From the NCBI GenBank assembly GCA_011052255.1, contig DRJJ01000271.1, positions 1 to 16,162 of the forward strand: 16,162 bases of DNA, in the 5' to 3' direction. Positions 1-6,627 of the stretch are shown here, piece by piece; the first letter of the stretch is position 1, and each line of letters begins with the position of its first letter. The notes under the pieces are model-generated. The model was not told where the DNA came from, ran no database searches, and saw nothing but the letters and a program-made list of their open reading frames with translations. This DNA is from Gammaproteobacteria bacterium. GTDB taxonomy: Bacteria; Pseudomonadota; Gammaproteobacteria; DRJJ01. The position numbers were made by a program, and so were the translations under genes.

Positions 1-897
1 GGCCAGTTCGGCAATGCCGCCTATCGCACCGATAACACTGGCTGCCTCCAGTGGCATCAGCACCAGTTTTTCATTGTCAGCGGTCGCAATCGCCTGTAAT
101 GCCTCGATATAGCGGGTCGCAACAAAATAGTTAATCGCGTTCACGTCACCTTTAGAAATCGCTTCTGACACCACCTCGGTTGCCTTAGCCTCGGCCTGTG
201 CCTCTCGTTCGCGCGCTTCGGCATCACGAAATGCGGCCTCACGGCGACCCTCAGCATCCAGGATCGCACCCTGTTTTTCACCTTCGGCGCGCAGTATCTC
301 GGCTTGTCGCAATCCTTCTGCTTCAAGAATATTGGCGCGTTTTTCACGCTCTGCCTTCATCTGTCTGGCCATCGCATCAATCAGGTCACGCGGCGGCGTG
401 ATGTCCTTGATCTCGATACGCGTCACCTTGATGCCCCACGGGGTGGTAGCGTCATCGACTACGCTCAATAGCTCGGCATTAATCTTGTCACGTTTGGAAA
501 GCAGTTCATCAAGGGTCATTGAGCCCATGACGGTTCGTATATTGGTCATGGTCAGGTTAAGAATAGCGCGGTCTAGCTGGTTGACCTCATAGGCTGCTTT
601 GGCCGCATCGAGTACCTGGAAAAAAACCACACCATCAACCTTTACCATCGCATTATCGTGGGTAATAACATCCTGGGAGGGCACATCCATGACCCGTTCC
701 ATCATATTCAACTGCGCGCCAATCTTGTCCATTACCGGGATAATGATATGAAAACCAGGTCGTAAGGTATGCGTATAACGCCCGAATCGTTCAACGGTAT
801 ATTCCATGCCCTGCGAGACGGTCTTTACACCCAGGATCAATAAGGTGATGACAAAACCCAGAAATACCAGTACAAAAATCGACAGACCACCTAACAT
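1..897 (-). CDS. qmcA: SPFH/Band 7 membrane protein, QmcA type (3' end outside window)
   Basis: The 299 visible residues match the QmcA (YbbK) branch of the stomatin/prohibitin family almost from end to end. There is one N-terminal membrane segment (about residues 4-24). The SPFH domain follows (about 27-185), with the family hallmarks VERFGRY (35-41), LNLTMTNIRTVMGSM (113-127) and NPWGIKVTRIEI-like TPWGIKVTRIEI (152-163). A long charged Ala/Glu-rich coiled coil (about 180-245) leads to the conserved tail MPLEAASVIGAIGGIAEL. Family members form membrane-anchored oligomers linked to membrane microdomains and often sit beside NfeD proteins; a neighbour of that kind would lie beyond the left edge. 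E. coli QmcA has about 305 residues, so only a few are missing here. The ATG at 897 has a GGAGG Shine-Dalgarno sequence eight bases upstream. It is transcribed away from the TtcA-like gene. Confidence 0.93.
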   Translation of the reverse strand, partial: MLGGLSIFVLVFLGFVITLLILGVKTVSQGMEYTVERFGRYTHTLRPGFHIIIPVMDKIGAQLNMMERVMDVPSQDVITHDNAMVKVDGVVFFQVLDAAKAAYEVNQLDRAILNLTMTNIRTVMGSMTLDELLSKRDKINAELLSVVDDATTPWGIKVTRIEIKDITPPRDLIDAMARQMKAEREKRANILEAEGLRQAEILRAEGEKQGAILDAEGRREAAFRDAEAREREAQAEAKATEVVSEAISKGDVNAINYFVATRYIEALQAIATADNEKLVLMPLEAASVIGAIGGIAELA

Positions 898-974
898 ACC
901 CACATCCTCCATAGTTTTTACCTTATAATTAGTAACTGTGTACTCGACCCTATTGGACATGCCGGATACAGACT
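898..974. promoter_or_regulatory. Divergent intergenic region between qmcA and the TtcA-like gene
   Basis: These 77 bases separate two genes read outward, so promoters for both should lie here. A TATAAT hexamer on the plus strand at 924-929 could be a -10 element for the TtcA-like gene. On the minus strand, TATAAG at 927-922 could serve qmcA. Neither has a convincing -35 element at 16-18 bases, so the calls are weak. Confidence 0.35.
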
Positions 975-1748
975 ATGCCTACAGAAGCGCGAACAGCCAA
1001 GCAAAACAGTAGCACAAGCTACGCCATTCCCCCAAAAAATCTGTTACGCCCGATTGGCAAGGCCATCATGGACTTTAATATGATCAGGCAGGACGACCGT
1101 ATCCTGCTGGGGCTGTCTGGTGGCAAGGACTCGCTTAGCCTGCTACAGGTCCTGCTACACCTGCAGACCTATGCACCGGTACAATTCAAGCTGGGCGTGA
1201 TCACGGTCGATCCGATGTCTGAACAATTTGACCCGTCACCACTAAAAGACTATCTGGCCGGACTGGGTATACCCTATTATTATGAGTCTCAGCCAATACT
1301 GGAACAGGCCCGTGAACACATGCAGGGTGACTCCTACTGCTCCTGGTGCGCGCGTATGAAACGCGGCGTGATGTATACCACCGCCCGGCGTGAACAATAC
1401 AATGTACTGGCGCTGGCCCAGCACCTTGATGATCTGGCCGAATCGTTTCTGATGTCAGCCTTCCACGGCGGCCAGTTACGCAGCATGAAGGCTCACTACA
1501 CCATAAGTAGTGAAGACCTGCGTGTGATTCGCCCGCTGGTGTATGTACGTGAGCGCCAGACTGCTGATTTTGCCAAACAGGCAGCATTACCGGTTATTAT
1601 GGAAAACTGTCCTGCCTGCTTCAGCATGCCCACCCAGCGCCAGCATATGAAGGAGTTGCTTTTAAATGAGGAAAAAACCAATAAACAGCTTTACAAGAGC
1701 ATTCTTACTGCAATAAAACCACTAATATCGGTGAATAGTGCTAAATAA
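975..1748 (+). CDS. TtcA-like PP-loop ATPase (tRNA 2-thiocytidine synthase family)
   Basis: This 257-residue soluble protein carries the PP-loop LGLSGGKDS (SGGKDS at residues 48-53), which binds ATP and adenylates the substrate. It also has the upstream family block IGKAIMDFNMI (27-37). A CSWC motif puts cysteines at 122 and 125, the same positions as the Fe-S ligands Cys122 and Cys125 of E. coli TtcA, and a second pair lies in NCPACF (Cys212, Cys215). TtcA thiolates cytidine 32 of certain tRNAs through a [4Fe-4S] cluster, and this family assignment is firm. Two differences make it divergent from canonical TtcA. It is about 50 residues shorter at the C-terminus. The block after the first cysteine pair reads AQHLDDLAES where E. 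coli has GHHRDDILQT. It may be a TtcA paralogue with another substrate. The ATG at 975 has no strong Shine-Dalgarno sequence, but no better in-frame start was seen. Confidence 0.85.
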   Translation: MPTEARTAKQNSSTSYAIPPKNLLRPIGKAIMDFNMIRQDDRILLGLSGGKDSLSLLQVLLHLQTYAPVQFKLGVITVDPMSEQFDPSPLKDYLAGLGIPYYYESQPILEQAREHMQGDSYCSWCARMKRGVMYTTARREQYNVLALAQHLDDLAESFLMSAFHGGQLRSMKAHYTISSEDLRVIRPLVYVRERQTADFAKQAALPVIMENCPACFSMPTQRQHMKELLLNEEKTNKQLYKSILTAIKPLISVNSAK

Positions 1749-1858
1749 TTAATAAATTATCCACACACATATATGTATGCAAATATATTTGATATATAGA
1801 CTATATAATTTATCCAAGTGGTAAATTATAGTTAAATAATGCACATAATTATAATAAT
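1749..1858. promoter_or_regulatory. AT-rich intergenic region, likely promoter for the DUF2007-acyltransferase pair
   Basis: This 110-base gap is far richer in A and T than the genes around it and contains several short palindromes (ACATATATGT at 1767-1776, CAAATATATTTG at 1780-1791). Several -10-like hexamers occur, including TATAAT at 1804-1809, but in such AT-rich sequence they are weak evidence. No GC-rich hairpin followed by a T-run is present to end transcription of the upstream gene. A promoter here is inferred from position and composition. Confidence 0.4.
1804..1830. repeat. Inverted repeat (9-bp arms plus CC/GG, AAGT loop)
   Basis: TATAATTTA (1804-1812) is the exact reverse complement of TAAATTATA (1822-1830). 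Inside these arms, CC (1814-1815) pairs with GG (1820-1821) around an AAGT loop, leaving one unpaired T at 1813. The left arm contains a TATAAT hexamer, so an operator overlapping a promoter is possible. An AU-rich RNA hairpin in the DUF2007 leader is the other option. It lacks the T-tract of an intrinsic terminator. Confidence 0.55.
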
Positions 1859-2089
1859 ATGGAAACAATAGCTACATTTGATACCATAATTGATGCGAAT
1901 ATGGCATTAGGTCGCCTCAAAGCTGAAGATATACCGGCTCAGCTGGCAGATGAACACCTGGTGCAGACCGATATGCTGTATAGCATTGCTGTAGGCGGCA
2001 TCAAGTTACAGGTCGAGCCACAAAATGCCGACAGGGCCAGGCAAATTCTCGCCACCGACTATTCTGACCTGTTACCGTCCGACCAATAA
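1859..2089 (+). CDS. DUF2007 family small protein
   Basis: This 76-residue protein fits DUF2007, a family sometimes labelled putative prokaryotic signal-transducing protein. The N-terminal block TIATFDTIIDANMALGRL is followed by the family-typical middle ADEHLVQTDMLYSIAVGGIK and a hydrophilic helix ADRARQIL near the end. The fold is a single small alpha/beta domain with no signal peptide or membrane segment, so it should be cytoplasmic. No molecular function is established for the family. It ends four bases before the acyltransferase start, which indicates co-transcription. The ATG at 1859 is preceded by ATAATAAT without a visible Shine-Dalgarno sequence, so translation may start on an unstructured AU-rich or very short leader. 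Confidence 0.8.
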   Translation: METIATFDTIIDANMALGRLKAEDIPAQLADEHLVQTDMLYSIAVGGIKLQVEPQNADRARQILATDYSDLLPSDQ

Positions 2090-2093
2090 CCAG

Positions 2094-2969
2094 ATGAACA
2101 CACCCACAACATCCCTGCTCAAACTCGCCGCTTTTTTACCCTTGCCGGTGGCACATGCAATCGGCACCCTGCTGGGCTGGCTGTTTTACCTGCTGCCTAA
2201 TAAAAAACGCCGCATTACCTTACGCAATCTGGAGCTGTGTTTCCCTGACATGCCACTGGTTCAACGCCATCAGCTGGCACGACGCAGCCTGATCGAAACC
2301 GGCAAGAGCGCCATGGAAAAACCGATCTTGCTGTTTTGCTCACACAAGCGTCTACTGCGCCTGGTTCGCAACAGGATAGGTCATGAACATCTTGCCCATG
2401 CCATTGAATCTGAGCACGCCATTATTATCTGTACCCCTCACCTGGGTGACTGGGAATTGATCGGCCTATACTGTTCTACACTGCGCCCGATGACCAATCT
2501 GTATCGGCCACAACGTGGCCGTGAAATAGACAAACTGATTCGACAGGGGCGACAGCGCCTTGGTGCCACGCTGGTGCCAACCGATGTAAACGGTGTGCGT
2601 GCACTGTACCGTGCACTCGCTAACGGTGAAATGATCGGCGTTCTGCCTGACCAGAATCCTGGCAAGGGCACTGGCATATTTGTTCCTTTCTTCGGTATTA
2701 GCACCAATACCATGGTGCTATTGCCAAGGCTGGCACATAAATACCGGCCTGTGGTGTTATACAGTTATGCCGAACGGCTGTCGTGGGGACGTGGATTTTG
2801 TCTGCACTTTGTACCAGCAGGAGACAATCTGGTCTCAGAAGATATGAACACAGCGGCCACTAGCCTGAATCAGGGGCTGGAGAGGGAAATAGCCAAACTG
2901 CCAGAACAATACTGGTGGTCTTACCAGCGTTTTCGCAGAAGGCCGGACGGTGAACCTCCGTTGTATTGA
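2094..2969 (+). CDS. LpxL/HtrB-family lysophospholipid (lipid A-type) acyltransferase
   Basis: This 291-residue protein belongs to the LpxL/LpxM (HtrB/MsbB) family, which transfers acyl chains from acyl-ACP to lipid A precursors at the inner face of the inner membrane. An N-terminal hydrophobic segment (about residues 11-33) anchors it. The catalytic HX4E motif is seen as HLGDWE (His116, Glu121). Other family blocks are YRPQRGREIDKLI (137-149), the DQNPGKGTGIFVPFFG stretch (186-201) and the C-terminal YWWSYQRFRRRP (273-284). The length is normal for the family. The reading frame is open 23 codons further upstream, but that extension lies inside the DUF2007 gene; the ATG at 2094, just after the DUF2007 stop, starts the normal MNTPTTSLLKLAAFLPL terminus. 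Whether it is the main lauroyltransferase, a paralogue, or an ornithine-lipid or aryl-polyene-type acyltransferase cannot be decided here. Confidence 0.88.
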   Translation: MNTPTTSLLKLAAFLPLPVAHAIGTLLGWLFYLLPNKKRRITLRNLELCFPDMPLVQRHQLARRSLIETGKSAMEKPILLFCSHKRLLRLVRNRIGHEHLAHAIESEHAIIICTPHLGDWELIGLYCSTLRPMTNLYRPQRGREIDKLIRQGRQRLGATLVPTDVNGVRALYRALANGEMIGVLPDQNPGKGTGIFVPFFGISTNTMVLLPRLAHKYRPVVLYSYAERLSWGRGFCLHFVPAGDNLVSEDMNTAATSLNQGLEREIAKLPEQYWWSYQRFRRRPDGEPPLY

Positions 2970-3040
2970 GTATTATTTCATCCCTGGCAAATAAAGGCAT
3001 TACACGGAGATTGCTTCATTCACCGCCATGGCTAGCGCTT

Positions 3041-3544
3041 TCACGGAGCACTCACAAAATTCCCGCTGCTGGCAGCACATTTACCGCTACAGCGCACAAT
3101 GCGGCGCGCACAGCTGATATCCTTGAATTGGTCGGCCAATCCTGGCGTTTCGCCAAAACCCGAGTGATGTGTGATCGCATTGTTACATTGCTTATGGCGT
3201 GTAACAAATACCGGCTGTTCCAGCCAGCTAACACCCTGACAACCCTGTGTACCCACACCAAATTGCACACCGATACGATAGGTTCCGCAAAACAGCCCTG
3301 CATGGTGTATCCAGGCGTCCACCGTCCAGCCTCCAGAAGCATCGAGTAGAACCTTTCCCTGCCCAAAGGCAAACTCATGTGATCTGGGATCACCAGGCAT
3401 AGCCATATGCATATTTTTGCTGACAGCAGCCTGATCAGATTTTTCCGCTGATATTGCCTGTGTTGACCAGGACACACCGAGCATTAACAATACAGCACAG
3501 GTCACCGTGGACTCTTTCACCAATCCCTTCATTTTATTTACCAT
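3041..3544 (-). CDS. Secreted cysteine-rich protein of unknown function, last gene of the exopolysaccharide operon
   Basis: The 167-residue product starts with a basic region and a hydrophobic core (about residues 13-25) ending in STQAISA. This is a signal peptide, probably cleaved near residue 33. The mature part has six cysteines (86, 102, 120, 145, 152, 156), enough for three disulfides, and blocks such as GGWTVDAWIHHAGLFCGTY (71-89), GVGTQGCQGVSWL (96-108) and KQCNNAITHH (118-127). I do not recognise the family. Its start lies 27 bases after the TPR gene stop, the same spacing as between the glycosyltransferase and TPR genes, so it probably belongs to the same transcript and acts in the periplasm or outside the cell. 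Met5 is an equally plausible start. Overlapping frames on both strands are longer than average, but none has a comparable signal peptide. Confidence 0.65.
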   Translation of the reverse strand: MVNKMKGLVKESTVTCAVLLMLGVSWSTQAISAEKSDQAAVSKNMHMAMPGDPRSHEFAFGQGKVLLDASGGWTVDAWIHHAGLFCGTYRIGVQFGVGTQGCQGVSWLEQPVFVTRHKQCNNAITHHSGFGETPGLADQFKDISCARRIVRCSGKCAASSGNFVSAP

Positions 3545-3571
3545 TCGTTAAGTGGTTATCAGACAGGCGCT

Positions 3572-3895
3572 TTAAGTATCTTTCCTCAACCGTTTCAGAA
3601 AAATTATCATTTCCTTAGCAGCTTGTTTGTCGCCCTTTTGTTCTGCGACCTGGATGCCTTGCTCATAGACACTGATCGCTTCCTGCCGTCTGTCAAGCTC
3701 AACCAGCGCCTTACCATACAATTTCCACGCTGCTGAATAGGTCGGGTCTTGCTCAACAGCTTTCTTGAAATGCTCAATCGCACTGCTGCTTTCACCCTCT
3801 TTCAGATATGCCTGTCCTAATGAATAACGTAGCAATGCGTTGTCCTGGCCTGATACCAGCAAGTTTTCAAATACGGAGATGTCAACCATAACCAT
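3572..3895 (-). CDS. Small tetratricopeptide-repeat protein
   Basis: This 107-residue protein contains two clear TPR units, about residues 20-53 (with LRYSLGQAYLKEGESSSAIE and the closing DP) and 54-87 (AAWKLYGKALVELDRRQEAI). A charged C-terminal helix follows. TPR units are protein-protein docking surfaces. There is no signal peptide or membrane span, so it should be cytoplasmic, unlike the periplasmic TPR proteins AlgK and PelB. It lies 27 bases after the glycosyltransferase and 27 before the secreted protein on the same strand. A scaffolding role at the cytoplasmic face of the synthase is an inference from position. The start is uncertain: Met1 and Met3 are both possible, and neither has a good Shine-Dalgarno sequence. 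Confidence 0.8.
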   Translation of the reverse strand: MVMVDISVFENLLVSGQDNALLRYSLGQAYLKEGESSSAIEHFKKAVEQDPTYSAAWKLYGKALVELDRRQEAISVYEQGIQVAEQKGDKQAAKEMIIFLKRLRKDT

Positions 3896-3922
3896 GATTG
3901 TGACTGAAAAAAAGGATGCTGA

Positions 3923-5230
3923 CTATAATTTTTCTTCTTTAACCACTCTCGAGACCTTCCATGGGTTCCATTTATCAAAGTACGATGCGCCATGCAAGAA
4001 TTCCATCAGATATGCATAGGTACGTACGATACGCAAAAATATGCCCGTATAGACAGGTACCAACGGGATAAAAAATGCCAGCAGATAATCCTTGCGGCGC
4101 ATTGAATCACCTAATAGCAGGCTGGCAATAAAGAACTGTAGAAAATTTGCGGCCATATACAAAACAAAATTGATCAGGAATACGTATTGCAGTATTGTCG
4201 GATGAATTATGAGTATTTGTACGATATAGACCCACCATTTCACATCCAGAATCAGGTTAAAGAAAATATTCTCGGCTGATGCCAGAAAATTAAGAAAACT
4301 AAAATTGAGTGATGGTAATAATATATCCCGGTGCTTTCGCACCCTGAATCGTACCATGGAACGATCCCAGCGAAAACGCTGCCTGGCCAATGCCCTGAAG
4401 CGATCCGGAACATTGGTATAACACACTGCATGGGGTTCATGTACTACACGAAAACCCAGCTTGCGAATTTTTAGTGTGATGTCTCCATCCAGTCCCGGGC
4501 CGACATCCCAGCCATGCAGACGTTCAAGAATATCCCGTCTGAATGCACCGTGTGCTCCGGCAATAATACGCAAAATACCCAGTTCAGATGAAACAGTTCG
4601 ACCGATTGAAATGGACTTCATGTACTCGATGCCCTGCAATCGTGTTACAAAGCTCACATCGGTGTTTGCTACCCGCACATCACCACCGACCGCACCAATA
4701 GCCGGATCCATGTAAAATGGCAATAAAATAGTTTCTACGGAATCAAACGCCAGATGGGAATCGGCGTCGATATGAACAATATATTTTCCTGACGAAAAAG
4801 AAAGCGCTGTATTAGCAGCAGAGGCCTTGCCTCCGCGAACTTCGTTACGAATAAACCGGTCTATCTTGCCTTCCTGCTCCAGGCGCCGACAAATTTCAGC
4901 AGTATTGTCATCAGAGCCATCGTCAACAATAATGATTTCAATATTCTTATAGGTTTGCCGGGTCAATGACTCAGCCAGACGCGGGATATGTTTACCTTCA
5001 TTCTTGCCGGGAATAAGTATCGATACCAGTGGCCGTTCTTTGTATAATTGCCGCCTGGCAAGTGCGTATTGATCTTTATGAAAAACCCGTTTAATCGCAT
5101 ATACTGAAATGACCACTACATCGAGCAACAGGTAGCGTGTCATATCCAGCAGAAAAAATGGCCAGAAATATGCCAGCACCTTGGCAGTATCCATGTTCAG
5201 GAAAAAATCTATTGTGTTTTCGATTAGCAT
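3923..5230 (-). CDS. Processive family 2 glycosyltransferase (polysaccharide synthase, PgaC/Alg8/BcsA-like)
   Basis: This 435-residue inner-membrane enzyme has N-terminal hydrophobic helices (about 14-48), a cytoplasmic GT-A domain (about 66-300) and several C-terminal membrane segments (about 323-408). The catalytic motifs are in order: VDDGS (Asp103, Asp104) and RGGKASAAN (132-140) for UDP-sugar, HIDADS (DAD at 155-157), GLDGD (Asp248, Asp250) at the position of the catalytic base, and QRFRW (Gln284, Arg287, Trp288), the Q..RW signature of processive synthases. It should therefore polymerise a beta-linked sugar chain and move it across the inner membrane; the sugar cannot be told. It lacks a C-terminal PilZ domain, so any cyclic-di-GMP control must come from another protein, most likely the gene just upstream. 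Its ATG shares one base with the stop of that gene (TGATG). Confidence 0.9.
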   Translation of the reverse strand: MLIENTIDFFLNMDTAKVLAYFWPFFLLDMTRYLLLDVVVISVYAIKRVFHKDQYALARRQLYKERPLVSILIPGKNEGKHIPRLAESLTRQTYKNIEIIIVDDGSDDNTAEICRRLEQEGKIDRFIRNEVRGGKASAANTALSFSSGKYIVHIDADSHLAFDSVETILLPFYMDPAIGAVGGDVRVANTDVSFVTRLQGIEYMKSISIGRTVSSELGILRIIAGAHGAFRRDILERLHGWDVGPGLDGDITLKIRKLGFRVVHEPHAVCYTNVPDRFRALARQRFRWDRSMVRFRVRKHRDILLPSLNFSFLNFLASAENIFFNLILDVKWWVYIVQILIIHPTILQYVFLINFVLYMAANFLQFFIASLLLGDSMRRKDYLLAFFIPLVPVYTGIFLRIVRTYAYLMEFLHGASYFDKWNPWKVSRVVKEEKL

Positions 5231-6627
5231 CAGGTTTGCAGAAAGGCTTCCAGTGTCTTATCAAGATCCATGTCGACACTGATTGTCTTTATCAGGCTCG
5301 ACATTTCAGGAGCGAAATCAAGATTACTGGACAATAACTCTGTGATGCCTTCACGCAAACGCTCTACCGCGCGCTCGGCGTGCTGTGTACTGGTTTCTGT
5401 CATGATGACAAAAAAGATGCTTTCATTCCGCGCGGTAATGACATCTGATTGTCTCAATACTGTTCTGAATACGGTACTGAGCTCTCCAAACACTTCGGTA
5501 GCACGACCACCCAGCCGAATATAGAGTTTATCGATATCGCGCAACGCAATCATAGCCAGTGAGCTCTCTGATTTTTTATATCGCCGTATTCGTGCCGCCT
5601 CTACCCGATAAAAATCCCTGAACGCATCGAAACTGCACAGCTGTAATTCGGAATCCAGTATTTTTGTAAACAGGGCCTCCATTCCATAGCTGGCTGCATT
5701 CTGGCCGATCGCCGATATGCTGTAGGCGCTGATCACTCGTGACAACTGGTTTTCTGGTTCGGTACTTCGACCACAGTTATAACACGACGTCATAATGGCT
5801 GGATCCTGAAAACCGTGGCTGCACTGGTTACAGGTATACATAATCGATGGCTTGTCGTAATCCACTCCAATATGGTGCAGCTCCCGATCGCATTTGGGAC
5901 ACACCATGCTACTTCCACGCATAAAATCTGACATCGCCCCCATGTGTGCGCATCTAAAATGATGCACCAGCTCATCGACCGCCAGATCATCTGCACCACA
6001 CTGTGGACAGGACTCCTTAAAGTTAATAAAGGCACTGTTACAACTACTACAAAAATGCGCCTTACTAACAAAGCTTCCGCTGATCAGTTTCTGTGTATCA
6101 AGGAACTCCAGAATCTCAAGTACGCCCTCATCTCTTTTTGAAAACAAGGGTTCAAGTAATGGATAGACGTAACCTGACTTTCGCCGCACAGTGGTGACAG
6201 GTTTCTGCTCACCTTCGCGACTGGCTATCAAGCGTAGTACCTTGAATGAGATATTGGCATCGGCTGCTGTATTGGTATCAGGCAAATGATCAATCCACTG
6301 ATTGGTCTTTTCAAAACTGGAAGCCAGTACTTCCAGCATAGTGCCATTGTCAAGATTGCCATTCAACTGACCATCAGCAGCTTTGCTGATTTCTTCCGGC
6401 ATGCTGTTATCTGCATTCATATACACAATCGGTCGCAGGTATACCTTGGGGGATAGATGTTCACGCAAGCTGGCAACCAGCTGCCAGCCTGCACGCCAGT
6501 CCTGCATGTCTACAATCCAGTATGCGATGTCATGACTATCTGGTTCAGAAACTGATGACGGATCTGAATACAATACACTCTGCGGTATGGTGTTTGACTC
6601 TCTCGCTACCAGACAGGGCATCCTCAT
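5230..6627 (-). CDS. TackOD1-type zinc-ribbon protein with degenerate GGDEF domain (probable c-di-GMP sensor)
   Basis: This 465-residue soluble protein has three parts. Residues about 33-115 resemble a receiver domain from its third strand on (YWIVD with Asp40, then RPIVYMNAD and AADGQL), but the acidic pocket is not evident. Residues about 180-290 hold a dense set of metal-ligand pairs: CSSC (193-196), CPQC (207-210), HHFRCAH (222-228), CPKC (243-246), CNQC (266-269) and CYNC (282-285). They surround HHIGVDYDKP, which I recognise as typical of the TackOD1 output domain first described in thaumarchaeal signalling proteins. Residues about 340-432 align with a GGDEF domain. The catalytic signature is NESIF (401-405), so cyclase activity should be lost, but the inhibitory-site motif RQSD (392-395) is kept at the correct distance. 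This is the pattern of PelD-type cyclic-di-GMP receptors. It overlaps the adaptor gene by four bases; a GAGGG Shine-Dalgarno sequence precedes the ATG. Confidence 0.82.
   Translation of the reverse strand: MRMPCLVARESNTIPQSVLYSDPSSVSEPDSHDIAYWIVDMQDWRAGWQLVASLREHLSPKVYLRPIVYMNADNSMPEEISKAADGQLNGNLDNGTMLEVLASSFEKTNQWIDHLPDTNTAADANISFKVLRLIASREGEQKPVTTVRRKSGYVYPLLEPLFSKRDEGVLEILEFLDTQKLISGSFVSKAHFCSSCNSAFINFKESCPQCGADDLAVDELVHHFRCAHMGAMSDFMRGSSMVCPKCDRELHHIGVDYDKPSIMYTCNQCSHGFQDPAIMTSCYNCGRSTEPENQLSRVISAYSISAIGQNAASYGMEALFTKILDSELQLCSFDAFRDFYRVEAARIRRYKKSESSLAMIALRDIDKLYIRLGGRATEVFGELSTVFRTVLRQSDVITARNESIFFVIMTETSTQHAERAVERLREGITELLSSNLDFAPEMSSLIKTISVDMDLDKTLEAFLQT

Noticed and set aside
1201..1587. 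128-codon minus-strand frame within the TtcA-like gene
   Set aside because: It is a shadow of a well-supported gene on the other strand, without recognisable domains.
3023..3032. GCCATGGC-type palindrome near the convergent gene ends as a terminator
   Set aside because: The stem is too short, has no loop and no T-run follows in either direction.
2966..3349. 127-codon plus-strand frame following the acyltransferase
   Set aside because: It overlaps the minus-strand secreted protein, has no ribosome-binding site and no recognisable pattern. The opposite frame has a signal peptide and a cysteine pattern.
3052..3477. 141-codon minus-strand frame inside the secreted-protein gene
   Set aside because: It lies wholly within the secreted-protein gene in another frame, lacks a signal peptide and has no family-like blocks.
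5230..6627. Active diguanylate cyclase
   Set aside because: The GGDEF signature is NESIF, which lacks the metal and GTP-binding residues, so a sensor role fits better.
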